This document shows, piece by piece, positions 27,945 to 37,533 of a DNA stretch of 64,000 nucleotides. The position numbers were made by a program, and so were the translations under genes. Numbering within the stretch: the first letter of the stretch is position 1; each line of letters begins with the position of its first letter. The DNA is from Archangium violaceum (GTDB lineage: Bacteria > Myxococcota > Myxococcia > Myxococcales > Myxococcaceae): assembly GCF_016859125.1 (NCBI RefSeq), contig NZ_CP069338.1:2542001-2606000 (forward strand), in the 5' to 3' direction. The notes below the pieces were generated by a model. That model was given only the letters and a program-made list of their open reading frames with translations. It did not search any database and was not told where the DNA came from.

Positions 27945-28124
27945 CCTTCTTCTCCCCGGACCTGTCCGGCCCGTCTCCGGCTCTGTGCTGGCGCTCCCCC
28001 TCGCGATCTGCCCGCGGCTGCTCGCCTCCGGTGGGCGCCTGTAGGCGGGACTATACTTCAGCCGTAGGCCCGGGTGGGATGACCTCTCCCGTGGGACTTT
28101 GAATCAAGCCTGGGCCATGCGGCG

Positions 28125-28709
28125 AGGGGGGCACGGCGCGTGGAGGTGTTCCGCCAACCGCGCCCGGCGGACGTGCTCAAGAAAGAGAAGGACGAAGCAC
28201 AGGCCGAAGCGCGCCAGTGTCAGGAGGACAAAGCGCGGCTTCTGGCCGAGCGCAAGGAGCCCGGCGGACTCATGGGCGCCGCATGGCTGGAGCGTAAGGG
28301 GAAGGTTGCGTCCAAGGACATTTCCCGGGGCTTGAAGCAGTACCCCGAAAATGCACTAGCGGCACGGGAAGCCAAAAGCTACAGCCAGTCCAAAGGCGAA
28401 ACCCACCCGGGAAGCATGGCGGTAAGGCTTCAGCTCGAAAACCCTGGCGCCGAGCCCTGGACAGTGGCGGGGGCCGTGTTGAAGGAGGCGACGGGCGCGG
28501 AGGTGGAGCTTTCTGCGTGGCAAGAGTCGGCCATTGCCCCCGGCGCCCTGGGCTTTGTCGTGGTGGGCGCGGAGAGGGAGCCGGGGCAACTCGCCTGCCC
28601 CTGCACCCTCAAGCTGTGGGAAGCGCAAGGGCCTCGCACCGTTACCCTCGGGGACGTCACGTTCCCGGCTGGGGAGCAAACTGGGAAGCAAGGCGCGGCG
28701 CGCGAGTAG
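28125..28709 (+). pseudogene. DUF2381 family protein, 3' part
   Basis: Continues the reading frame of 24304-24687 after the nested insertions. It includes the family's coiled segment (VLKKEKDEAQAEARQCQEDK), GGLMGAAWLERKGKVASKDI and the C-terminal LACPCTLKLWEAQGPRTVTL, and ends after a basic tail. Alone it lacks the signal peptide. A second, older remnant of this family lies at 40015-40201. Confidence 0.82.
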
Positions 28710-28865
28710 TAGCGCCGCCCCATCAGGCCCCGAGGGAAAGCCAACCTACCCGATGGGTTTTCAGCACCTCACCAGACCCGGCGGCTTGACCTAGCTGTCA
28801 GCCGCTATCTGTAATCGACGGGTTTGGGCTTCCAGCTCGGGCAACTCGCCCGAAGAGGTGCGGCA

Positions 28866-29570
28866 ATGTCTAGACATTCTGTCGATACTCGCCCCGTGGA
28901 CACACGGCGGCCCCTGCGCGCGGGTGCGCTGGCGCTGGCGGCGCTGATGCTGGTTACAGCGTGCGCCACGGGGGCCCCTATGGGTGGAGGGTTGACGGCT
29001 TCCCGTTACCGTCCACCCGTGCCGCACGACTCGCCCGAATCGTGGGCGCTGGAAGCGGAAGCCGAGGACGGGAGCGACGGGGAGGCTTTCTTTGCCAAGC
29101 TGCCCACGGACTTCGCGCCTGTGCAGGTGAGCGATGCAGAGTTTTCGGCGGCCATGACAACGCTTTGGCTCAACATGCCGCTTCGGGTGGCCGTGTCTCG
29201 GCCCCCGTTGTATGTGGGCCGTAGGCTGGCGTTGGCTTCCGCGCCCTTGAGTGGCGAAGCGTGGCAATCAGACCTGGCCCGCTCGTATGGGCGCCATTGC
29301 GAGCGGTGCGGCACCCCGGGAGACTGTCTGACGCTGTTTGAAGATGGGCCCGGTTTCCAGGATGACGACAAGCGCAGCCTTGCGCTTGCCCTGGCGGTGG
29401 GCCCTGCGTTGGAGGGCCTAAACGCGGAAGTGCGGGCCATGCTCGACCCAACGCGGATGCTCGCGATGATTAGCATTAGCATCACGGTTTATATGGCGCT
29501 GCTGTTGGCGCCTGTGCCCGAGCCAATAACAAAGGGCGCGGCCCTGGTGTTTAGCGCCGCCTTGTGGGGC
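28866..29570 (+). pseudogene. SitA-like lipoprotein toxin, N-terminal part (split by ISAs1-like copy B)
   Basis: Starts at an ATG after GAAGAGG. The first 35 residues are a lipoprotein signal (ALALAALMLVTACATG, Cys at the lipobox). The body carries the conserved SitA delivery part (FAKLPTDFAPVQVS, RPPLYVGRRLALASAPLSGE, DPTRMLAMISISITVYMALL). The frame is broken at codon 235 by an insertion and resumes at 31264; precise removal restores 479 residues. In the intact state this would be an outer-membrane lipoprotein toxin transferred between myxobacterial cells. Confidence 0.85.
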
Positions 29571-31252
29571 CAGGATTGATCCAAAGTCCGTAGGAGAGGT
29601 TTTGAAGAGGCGGAGAGCAAGTCCAGACATTCACAGGCAAAGAGGGAGCATCCCTCCGGACGGCGCCTGAAAGAGGGGCGCCGTGGAAGGACAGGAGTGA
29701 AGGTACACAGGCCGAACAGCCAGGGGAGAAGAGGCGCGGGAAGGCCGGAGCGGGAGCAGCTGGCGGGCGCTCAGGCAAGTGTGGCCAGACTCTCGGGCAG
29801 CACGGCCAGACCCAACAGGCCCTGGTAGAGCACCTCCATGGTGCGTGCGAAGCTTTGGGGCCGTTTGTCGCGAGTCGGCAGGTGCGTGCGCACCAGGGCC
29901 AGCAGGTTGTAGGCCAGCAAACGCAGCCAGCTGAGTACCAGGGGTGCATTGCCTCGCAGGCTGGGCGAGGCGCTGTCCTCCTCCAGCACCACGTCCGCTG
30001 TCCAGTTGGGCCCGTTCTCAATCCCCCAGTGCCGGCGTACCAACGTCAGCATCCGCTCCGGGGACAGTTGCCCTGTGGGAATGGAGGTGAGGAACAGCCG
30101 CGTCTCCACCTTCGGCAGCTCGCCGTCTCTGGTTCGCGTCTGCCTCACCCATACCCATTGCTGGGCGCCGGGAAAGTCCTCCTCTGGCGGCTTGTCCACC
30201 ACCCTCAACTCCCTCTCCACCCACTCCCCGCTCGTCCGCTCGCGCGTGCGCACCTTCACTGGCGCCACCGCCAGCGCCACCCACGCCTTGTCATGTAGCC
30301 GGTGGAAGTTCTCCTTGAGCGCCATCAGGTAGTGCTTGCCCGCCTCCCTCACCACCCGCGCATTGGCCGCGCTCGTCATTCCCGCGTCCACTGTCACGTA
30401 CTCGAAATGCCGCCCGAACTTCTCCACCACCCGTTTGAACAACTCCGGGAACGCCGTCGCCTCTCCCTGCTTGCCTTCCAGCAACTTCTGGTCGAGCACC
30501 GGCTGGGCCGCGCTGCTGGTGAGACTGGCGCGCAGCGCGTACGGGTACCAGTACTCCCGCCCCTGCTCATCCTTCGTCGTGTGGCTCGGCTCGCACGGCG
30601 GCTGCCCCGGCGTGCTCTCCCCTGCCTTCCCGTCAATGCTGACGACGCCCCGGGCGAAGAGCTCATGGCGTATCAGCCCCACTTCCAGGCCTCGGTGCAC
30701 CATCTGGTGCACCTCCTGCTCCAACCCCTCTGGCTCCAACTTCCCCAGCAGCCTATCCAACGTCGTGTCGGACACCGGCCGCTTCAGCCCCTCGGGCGCC
30801 GTGCCTTCGCGCAGCATGTCCTCCCCCAGCGCCTCGGCATGCCTCAACACCCGCCGCCCCACCGCCAGCGCCTGCACCAGCAGCATCAACATCGCCGCCA
30901 GCGGATGCCTCTGTCCCCGGCGGGCCCGGGGGTCCTTTACCTCCTTGAATGTCAGCCCCAGGCTCGCCATCATCCTCTGCACGCGGGAGGGGGTTTCCTG
31001 CTCGTCCTTCTTCCCCTTCCCGTTTCCCGCTTGGGGTGTGGATGGCCCGCCAGTCCTCCCGCCCCGGTTTTTCTTCCCACTCATCCTTCTTCTCCCCGGA
31101 CCTGTCCGGCCCGTCTCCGGCTCTGTGCTGGCGCTCCCCCTCGCGAGCTGCCCGCGGCTGCTCGCCTCCGGTGGGCGCCTGTAGGCGGGACTATACTTCA
31201 GCCGTAGGCCCGGGTGGGATGACCTCTCCCGTGGGACTTTGAATCAAGCCTG
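29571..31252. mobile_element. ISAs1-like element, copy B
   Basis: 1682 bases with inverted ends CAGGATTGATCCAAAGTCC and the complement of GGACTTTGAATCAAGCCTG. It is flanked by the perfect 11-base duplication CCTTGTGGGGC (29560-29570 and 31253-31263). Both ends and the transposase are intact, so this is the most likely active copy in the window. Confidence 0.92.
29771..31084 (-). CDS. ISAs1-like family transposase, copy B
   Basis: 437 residues, same architecture as copy A, with VVSIDGKAG, VTVDAGMTSA and HWGIENGPNW all present. The gene lies inside complete element ends. It reads against the split toxin gene. Confidence 0.92.
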   Translation of the reverse strand: MSGKKNRGGRTGGPSTPQAGNGKGKKDEQETPSRVQRMMASLGLTFKEVKDPRARRGQRHPLAAMLMLLVQALAVGRRVLRHAEALGEDMLREGTAPEGLKRPVSDTTLDRLLGKLEPEGLEQEVHQMVHRGLEVGLIRHELFARGVVSIDGKAGESTPGQPPCEPSHTTKDEQGREYWYPYALRASLTSSAAQPVLDQKLLEGKQGEATAFPELFKRVVEKFGRHFEYVTVDAGMTSAANARVVREAGKHYLMALKENFHRLHDKAWVALAVAPVKVRTRERTSGEWVERELRVVDKPPEEDFPGAQQWVWVRQTRTRDGELPKVETRLFLTSIPTGQLSPERMLTLVRRHWGIENGPNWTADVVLEEDSASPSLRGNAPLVLSWLRLLAYNLLALVRTHLPTRDKRPQSFARTMEVLYQGLLGLAVLPESLATLA

Positions 31253-31263
31253 CCTTGTGGGGC

Positions 31264-31998
31264 TATCTCGGTTATGAATTCTTCGACCTGCTGCGGGCCT
31301 ATGCGCAGCTTTACGAGGATGCGCCCCGGGCCTCTACCTTCGCGGAGTTGCGCGAGATTGGCGAGCGTTTCGGGCGTGTCATTGGTCCTAACAGTGTGCG
31401 TATTCTCGTGGTGGTGGCAACAGCGGCGATAGGGGAAACGGCGGCTCTCGCTTCCAAGGCCCCAAAGCTCCCCGGATTTACGCAAGCGTCGGAGAGAGTC
31501 GCGACTCGTACCGGGTTGGGCCTGCTGGAGACGGCAACCGGAGCCGAGCGCCTTATTGTCTCTGTGCCAGAGGGGACGATCCGCGTGGTGTTGGCGCCTC
31601 ATGCCGTGGCCATGGCTGCCCGGGGCGTTGCCGCTGGGAGTCCTGCCCCGAGTCGGGGTAAGCTCCTGCTGAACGGACACAGGGCGTGGGGGTCGTTTGG
31701 TGGCTTCAAGTCGGCTATGGGAAAGGCGGGCTCCGGAAAGGAATGGCATCACATCGTGGAGCAGACTAAAGGCAACGTGAAGCGGTTCGGGGGCAACGCC
31801 CTGCAAAACACCGAGAACATCATTGCACTAGACAAGACTCTTCACACCGAGGTGAGCCGCCTCTATTCTTCGATTCGCTATGATATTACCGGTTCGTCCA
31901 CATTGACCGTTCGGAAGTGGCTAAGCAGTCAGTCTTACGAGGCGCAGCGGGCGTTTGGTTTTCTTGCAATCAAGAACGTTCAGAGTGGGATATGGTGA
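31264..31998 (+). pseudogene. SitA-like toxin, C-terminal part with nuclease-like domain
   Basis: Picks up the toxin frame directly after the duplicated target (…LWG|YLGYEFFDLLRAY). It ends in the toxin domain: GKEWHHIVEQTKGNVKRFGG, then QNTENIIALDKTLH and SRLYSSIRYDITGSS, about two-thirds identical by eye to the toxin tail at 1-573. The fragment has no own signal sequence and could not be exported if translated alone, but the immunity gene overlaps its stop and is still intact. Confidence 0.82.
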
Positions 31999-32471
31999 AG
32001 AGTCTCGAAAAGCTCGTCGAAGAGTTTGCTCATCACGTACAGGCCCAGAATGAGGAGATTTTCAAGGGGGACGCAAGGACCGGAAATAAACATGCGAAAA
32101 AGGCGCTTGCCGCTTTCATGCAACTCCGCTCTCACGGAGATGTCGGGCGCGATGCGCTCGCGGTGTTGTTCTCACATCCTCGCATGGACGTGCGGGTAAT
32201 GGCTGCCGTGTTCCTGCTCCGCCATCGGACGGCAGAGGCTAAAGCAGTTTTGGAAGAGGCAGCAAAAGGGCAAGGGTTGGTTCCGTTCGGAGCTTCCGAA
32301 GCCTTGAAGCGATGGAAAGAGGGCACTTGGGCTCTGGACCCTGCCGAGGATGATGCAGGGTCCTCAGAAGAACCCCGCCCGGCACCGCCGACTAAGCGCA
32401 GCCGACCACGCACGGAGCGCGCCGAGCCTGACAAACGGAGGGGGAGCAAGCGGGGCAAACGCGGCGGTTGA
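31992..32471 (+). CDS. DUF2019-like immunity protein with basic tail
   Basis: 159 residues; the ATG overlaps the toxin stop by seven bases. The first ~115 residues match the immunity protein at 573-923 (FSHPRMDVRVMAAVFLLRHR; EEAAKGQGLVPFGASEALKR). It then continues into a ~45-residue acidic, Pro-rich and finally very basic tail (TKRSRPRTERAEPDKRRGSK) absent from the first copy. It may be kept because it protects against the still intact relative toxin. The tail runs up to the repeat array that begins right after the stop, so it may be array-edge DNA captured in frame. Confidence 0.72.
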   Translation: MVKSLEKLVEEFAHHVQAQNEEIFKGDARTGNKHAKKALAAFMQLRSHGDVGRDALAVLFSHPRMDVRVMAAVFLLRHRTAEAKAVLEEAAKGQGLVPFGASEALKRWKEGTWALDPAEDDAGSSEEPRPAPPTKRSRPRTERAEPDKRRGSKRGKRGG

Positions 32472-32493
32472 GCTTGAGAAGATCGCGCCAATG

Positions 32494-32990
32494 CCGGGCA
32501 GGCGAAGCTCGGGCCGGTGGAGGCCACCAGGGCAGCCACGGCGGGCACCTCGGGCCGGTGAAGGTTACCGGGGGGCACGGTAGGCGAAGCTCGGGCGGGT
32601 GGAGGCCCCCAAGGCGGCCCGGCAGCCACCACGGCGGGCACCTCGGGCCGGTGGAGGCCAGGGCAGCCACGGCGGGCACCTCGGGCCCGGTGGAGGCACC
32701 AGGGCCGGGCGGGCGGTGCTCGGGCCCGGGGTAGAGGCCACCAGGGCGGCCCGGCAGCCACAGCGGGCACCTCGGGCCGGTGGAGGCCACCGGGGCACGG
32801 CAGGCGAAAGCTCGGGCGGGTGGATGCCCCCAGGGCAGCCCAGCAGCCACGGCGGGCACCTCGGGCTGGAAGGCCACCAGGGCGCGGCAGGCGAAGCCCG
32901 GGCCCGGTGGAGGCCACCAGGGCAGCCCGGCAGCCACGGCGGGCACCTCGGGCCGCTGGAGGCCACCAGGGCACGGCAGCACATGCGACG
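32494..32990. repeat. Satellite array related to the 14-19 kb repeats, opposite strand
   Basis: About a dozen units such as GGCACCTCGGGCCGGTGGAG, GCCACCAGGGCAGCCACGG and GGCGAAGCTCGGGC, which are reverse complements of the 41-base units at 14.1-18.7 kb. Two unit types alternate (one with CGGGCACCTCGGGC, one with AGGCGAAGCTCGGGC). It starts about 25 bases after the immunity gene stop. More regular than the main array, so probably younger. No gene seen between 32472 and 33244. Confidence 0.82.
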
Positions 32991-33244
32991 GGACGAGGTC
33001 TGCGGGAGTGGTGCAGCCGAAGTGTGGCCACCCAGCCCCCTGGAACACCGGACGGTTTGACGGGCTTTTCCTCAAGGAAAACAGCCACTTAGAATAATGA
33101 CAATATTTCATATTTCATTGTAACTGGCTGGAATCCTTGAGGTTTCCATCAAACCGGTCGGTGTTCTAGGTCCGTGCTAGATCCGGTTGACCGTTTATCC
33201 AGTATGTAAGGTATAGTTCGCCGTCACTCGCACACGAGGACTAA

Positions 33245-33517
33245 ATGAAGTTTCGCGTCACTTTCCGAAATATAAGTGCGGCTGACTTGAGCGCGCAATG
33301 CCGCTTCATTCCAGAACCCGATAAATTTGAGATGTACTTAAATGCCGTGGCGCAGGACATTGCGGGCCTTGAGGGCATAGCAGATGTAAGCATCGAAGGG
33401 GATAGAGCCCTGATCATCGAGGCGAACGCGGATGTTCCGGCGCTAGAGGCAAAGCTCAAGCCAATTCTTCAGCACAATTTCGAGTTCCTGCGATGGGTAA
33501 GGACCGATGAATTGTGA
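33245..33517 (+). CDS. Small hypothetical protein, AT-richer than neighbours
   Basis: 90 residues from an ATG (MKFRVTFRNISAADLSAQCR), ending RWVRTDEL. A beta-alpha-beta pattern is likely, with AVAQDIAGLEGIADVSIEGD in the middle. It has no signal peptide or known motif. GC content and codon use are lower than in flanking genes, which suggests recent transfer. It follows the toxin/immunity genes and satellite array, so an accessory immunity or antitoxin role is possible but unsupported. Confidence 0.55.
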   Translation: MKFRVTFRNISAADLSAQCRFIPEPDKFEMYLNAVAQDIAGLEGIADVSIEGDRALIIEANADVPALEAKLKPILQHNFEFLRWVRTDEL

Positions 33518-33537
33518 GAGCATGTCAGCGAGCGCTG

Positions 33538-33669
33538 CTCTACGACGCGGACTTCGTGGCGCTGCCGGTGGATCCGGTGAACGCGCCGCCGCAGGACCTG
33601 CTGAAGGCGAAGGTCCTTCTGAACGTGGTGGCGGGAGCGGTCGTGTACGACGGGATGGCGGCCCGGTAG
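33538..33669 (+). pseudogene. Amidohydrolase, C-terminal remnant
   Basis: A 43-codon open stretch ends in a stop: DADFVALPVDPVNAPPQDLL, then KAKVLLNVVAGAVVYDG. This is the typical C-terminus of amidohydrolase-family enzymes (imidazolonepropionase-like or YtcJ-like). No start or catalytic part is present, so it is a recombination remnant. Confidence 0.6.
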
Positions 33670-33830
33670 GCGTGCGTTCCCGTCAGTCGGCGCAGGCGCT
33701 GCGCGTCGGGAGGAGCGCGTTCGTTCTTGACCCTGACGGCGGGGCTTCGTAACTCCCGGCGCGCTTCAGGCAGCCCCACGCCCATAGAGGAACGCGACGC
33801 CATCGTTGACAGGTCAGATCCTAACCGCAA

Positions 33831-34031
33831 CTCTACAACACGCGCCCGGTATGGCTGGATGCTGCCCACCGTGAGATTGATGCGGCTGTTATTGCCGCTT
33901 ACGGCTGGCCCGGTGGCCTTAGTGATAAAGAAACTCTGAAACGTCTTCTCGCTTTGAATCAGCAACGGCCAGGAATCGCGCTCGATTCGACCGTTGATGA
34001 TGATGGGGACGAGGCAAAGGTGGAGGAGTAG
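33831..34031 (+). pseudogene. DNA methyltransferase, C-terminal remnant
   Basis: LYNTRPVWLDAAHREIDAAV, then IAAYGWPGGLSDKETLKRLL and ALNQQ resemble the C-terminal tail of large class I SAM-dependent DNA methyltransferases of restriction or BREX/DISARM-type systems. A one-base frame change lies just upstream of the LYNTRP segment, and the catalytic part is absent. It marks a former defence gene in the island. Confidence 0.5.
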
Positions 34032-34084
34032 CCGTAACCGAGCGCGGCGATGGGGCCGAGTTGTCGATGTGGGGAGGCTTCCAC

Positions 34085-34200
34085 AGCGGCCCCCCTCGGG
34101 CTTAGTGGAGGCCCCCAGCCACGGCGGGCACCTCGGGCCGGTGGAGGCCACCAAGGCACGGCAGCCGAAGCTCGGGCCGGGGGGGCCCACCGGGGCAGGG
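34085..34200. repeat. Third small satellite of the repeat family
   Basis: Two to three units (GGCGGGCACCTCGGGCCGGT, GGAGGCCACCAAGGCACGGC, AGCCGAAGCTCGGGCCGG) in the same orientation as the block at 32494-32990. It lies between the methyltransferase remnant and the group II intron. Confidence 0.7.
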
Positions 34201-34407
34201 GATTAGTAGGCCATGGCATCGGCGCCAGAAGCCCGAGCGAGGGGCAAAGGGCTCGCCACCTATCGCGCGGCGAGGGGTCCAAGGGGAGTAGAGGGGGGCG
34301 GGAGGCGCGGTGCTGCTCGGGTTCGTCGGCGCCAACTGCGAGGGTCCGCTTCCGCTCGCCCTCTCGCCGAGTCTCACCCGCAGCCCGTTTCCTCCTCGCC
34401 TCTCATC

Positions 34408-34440
<33 letters not shown>

Positions 34441-34464
34441 TCGGACAGATTTCACGTGGGGCAT

Positions 34465-35780
34465 TCAGCGTAAGAGGCTTTGCAATTCCAGCACTCCGAG
34501 ATCGCGGTGCACCTCGGCGTACGTGAAACGAGCCGTTGACGACGGCAACTTGTGGCGCCTCCTCAGGAGATTCCTCACCCTCTGCGCGACGTGGATGTCC
34601 ATCACGCGAAAGCTGGGGCGGGGCGTACCATAGGCGAAGTAGCCCGCCCACCCGTGGAGGAACCGGTTGAGCTCATCCCGTATCTCCTCCCAGCGCTCGG
34701 TTCTGCCGCGCCAGAGAAGCTGGCTGAGCCGCTTCCGGGCTGCGCTCATTGCCTTCTTCGAGGGCCGGGCCCCCAGGTACCGGTTGCCGGTCTTCTTATG
34801 CACCATCGGACCAAACTCGTACCCCAGGAACCGGAAGTGTTCCTTCCGCGCGTCGCGAATGCTCGTCTTCTCCTCATTCAACTTCAGCTTCATCCCCTCC
34901 AACCATCCCCTTACCTGCGCCAGGGCCTGCGCCGCGCCTCTGCTACTCAGCACGACGAAGTCATCCGCGTAGTTGACAAGCACCGCTCCGCTCCGCTTCA
35001 TCAGGTCGCTCCTCGCAAAGGCCTTCAGCAGCCGGTTGATGTAGATGTTCGCCAGCAGCGGCGAAATCACACCTCCCTGCGGCGTCTCCTGCTTGGACCT
35101 CTTGCCTCCGCTGTACCTCGGCCGCCCCAGTTCGTCTCTCTCTTCGATTGGCACCTTCAGCCACATCTTCACCAGATGCAGCACCGCCTTATCCGACACC
35201 CTCCTCGCCACGCACTTCATCAACTCGGCGTGGGGAATCGTGTCGAAGTACTTCGAGAGCTCCGCATCGACGACCTCGGTCCTCCCTCTGCCCAGCTCCT
35301 GATGGACCTTCCGCACCGCCTGCACGCCGATGCGCTCGGGGCGATACCCGTACGCCGCATCATCCAGGTCAGCTTCGAAGATAGGCTCCAGGATGAGTTT
35401 GGCTGCCGTCTGAGTGACTCTATCCTTGATGGTCGGAATCCCCAGCGGCCTCTCTCCTCCTCCTGGCTTTGGAATCAGCACCCTGCGCACTGGCTGAGGC
35501 CGTACCGCTTCTCCTGCAACTCGCGTTGCAGCTCTTTGAGCCACCGTTCCTCTCCGTACTCCGCCACCTGCTCGAAGGTCTGCCCATCGACTCCGGCTGC
35601 GCCTCGGTTCGCCTTGGCTCGCTTCAGCGCCTCCACCAGGACATCCCAGCGATAGAGCTTGTCGTACAGTTGGTAGAACCGGAACGTCGGCTCCGCTTTG
35701 GCCTTCACGTAGAGCTTCTCTTGGAACTCTTCAAGCTTCGTAGGGGTTTTCAGGCTCACGCCAATCTCCCGCTCGTCCAT
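34465..35780 (-). pseudogene. Group II intron reverse transcriptase/maturase, frameshifted
   Basis: The N-terminal part (35780-35475) has FYQLYDKLYRWDVLVEALKR and ANRGAAGVDGQTFE; the rest (down to 34465) has VRRVLIPKPGGGERPLGIPT, the RT active site VNYADDFVVL, a maturase domain (GYFAYGTPRPSFRVMD) and an end segment. The two parts join near 35495, where one base seems missing (TACGGCCT in place of TACCGGCCT), giving YGLSQCAGC and a stop. All RT motifs are otherwise present. It is inactive unless the shift is a sequencing error. Confidence 0.85.
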
Positions 35781-36362
35781 TCCTCGAGCAGCACTCTGAA
35801 CCAGGGCCCCTTCCCTCCACGGTCGTTACCCGCTTCCCAGGTACTACGAGCCCCTCCGACTCCTGGGCGTGCCACGCCCTTTCGGCGTGTTCGGTCTTCA
35901 CCCCACACGCACAGGTCTCCCGTGTTGCGCACTCCACCTTTTGCACACATGCCGCGCCCATTACCCCGGTGGGTCACCAGGCTTGGTCGATTGCTGCCAC
36001 CTGGTACCTCGGCCTTCCCCGCTTTTGGGACGGGTCGGCACCCACGCAGTCCTCTCGGGGCCTGCTCAGGCTTCACTCGCGTTGCGGCCTGCGCACTCGC
36101 TCGACCTCCTTTCGGGGCCTTCTTCTTCGGGGCTTCGGCTCAGAGGGTCACCCCTCTTCACCGCCCGATGGCTTCCGAGGTGCATCGACAATTCCTCGGG
36201 TGGGACTTCCACCCACTGGTGACGTGCACCTTTCACGGCGCACCCAAAAAAGGACCAAAACGAACGGACGCGCCTGGACTCGCCCGGACAGATGGGCGCC
36301 CCATTTTCAGAGGGAAAACGGGGGTGTGCCTCTAGTCCCGAGTGGGGGCGGATCCGGCCTTA

Positions 36363-36389
36363 GCGGCTTCGATTCCCGCCGCCTCCACT
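36363..36389. repeat. Right attachment site (tRNA/tmRNA 3'-end-like direct repeat)
   Basis: Same 27-base block as 12224-12250 with one difference (GCC TCC here, GCT TCC there). It has the TTCGATTCCCGCC core and CTCCACTT end. It lies 15 bases from the stop of a second integrase fragment. A GGACCAAAACG motif lies ~110 bases to the left, as it also does beside the left site, so both ends share integrase-binding-like sequence. Confidence 0.7.
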
Positions 36390-36403
36390 TTTTTACGCCG
36401 TGC

Positions 36404-37179
36404 TTATGGGTGGTTAGCAGCTTCCTCCATCCGTGTTGCACGTATGTCGCATGCGGGCGCGGAGGGCCGGTCGAGAACCCCGACCGCCTCTCTGCGCGTG
36501 TCCGGGCTCAGGTGGGCGTAGCGCTCCGTCATGTCGATGGTCGCGTGCCCCATCAGCTCCTTGATGACCGTCAGCGGTATCCCCCTCATGGCGAGGTGGC
36601 TGCCGTAGGTGTGCCGCAGGTCGTGCCAGCCGATGCGGCCCTGCTCGCGGGTGATGCCCGCATGCTGGAGGGCCCGGCGCAGCGGCAGCTTGAGCAGCCC
36701 GTCAGTAAGCGGCCGACCGTCCTCCTGGCAGAATACGTAAGGGCCGCGCAGGTGCCGGTGTCCCTTGAGCGCGTCCACCGCCGAGCCCGGCAGTTCCACC
36801 GTCCGCTCGCGTCCGCCCTTGGGCAAGCCCGAGACGCCGCGCCAGATGGTACGGCGGACGTGCGGCTTGCCTCGCTGGAAGTCCACGTCGCCCCACTGGA
36901 GCCCGATCAGATCCCCTTGCCGCAGCCCCGCCTTGAGCGCCACCAGCAGCAGCGCTCGCCATTCCGGATCGGCGGCGTTCCTCAGGCGCTCGGCCTCCTC
37001 GAAGGTGAGGAAATCAAAGGGCGGCTTCGGCAGCTTCGCGAAGAGCCGCACGCGCGGGGCCTGTTCCATTACCCGCTGTTCCTCCGCGACCGCCAGCAGC
37101 TTGCTCAGCACCGTCAACACGTTGTTGATGGTTTTGAGGCTCAGCGGCTTCGGTTCCTCGCCGCTGCGCTTGCTGAGCC
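36404..37179 (-). pseudogene. Second tyrosine recombinase, 5' end cut off by an IS3 element
   Basis: The last ~258 residues of a phage-type integrase. All catalytic residues are visible: box I GLRQGDLIGL (Arg), box II HDLRHTYGSH, box III MGHATIDMTERYAH with the Tyr. Its N-terminal arm- and core-binding parts are lost upstream of 37180. It belongs to a different element than the integrase at 12368 and points at the same att site, so two islands used this locus in turn. Confidence 0.85.
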
Positions 37180-37233
37180 TGCCCCGGTTTTGTGGACACA
37201 CCTCATAAGTCGGCTACACAGGAGGTAGTGTTC

Positions 37234-37533
37234 ATGGAGCGAAGGAAGAGGCGGAGTTTCACCCCGGAGTTCAGGGCCGAGGCGGTCCGACTGGTGCGCG
37301 AGGGCAGCAAGAGCCTGCCCCAGGTGGCCAAGGACTTGGACCTGACCGAGTCAGCCCTGCGCAACTGGGTGCGCGAGGCCGACGGAGGCGATGGCAAGGA
37401 GTCGGCAGGTGCACTCTCCACGGCCGAGCGGGAGGAGTTGGTGCGGCTGCGCAAGGAGGTGCGTCATCTGGAGATGGAGCGCGACTTCCTAAAAAAAGCG
37501 GCGGCCTTCTTCGCGAAGGAGACCTCGAGGTGA
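37234..37533 (+). CDS. IS3-family transposase OrfA
   Basis: 99 residues, start ATG after GGAGG. An HTH of the HTH_Tnp_1 type (RRSFTPEFRAEAVRLVREGS, DLTESALRNWVREAD) and a leucine-zipper-like C-terminus (RLRKEVRHLEMERDFLKKAA). The sequence CTAAAAAAAGCG at 37488-37499 is a typical slippery A7 run where programmed frameshifting would join OrfA to OrfB. Confidence 0.88.
   Translation: MERRKRRSFTPEFRAEAVRLVREGSKSLPQVAKDLDLTESALRNWVREADGGDGKESAGALSTAEREELVRLRKEVRHLEMERDFLKKAAAFFAKETSR

Larger units (their letters stand above)
24688..28112. mobile_element. ISAs1-like element, copy A (interrupted by an IS1380-like element)
   Basis: Terminal inverted repeats begin CAGG(A/C)TTGAT(C/T)CAAAGTCC at both ends. 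The target duplication is GGCCATGCGGCG at 24676-24687 and 28113-28124. Only ten bases of the left end lie at 24688-24697; the rest resumes at 26441 after the IS1380-like insertion. Without that insertion the length is 1682 bases, equal to copy B. The left end is displaced, so this copy probably cannot move by itself. Confidence 0.88.

Noticed and set aside
34465-35780. A retron or diversity-generating reverse transcriptase
   Set aside because: The maturase domain, domain V and the GTGCGCC start point to a group II intron; no template/variable repeat pair or retron msr/msd was seen.
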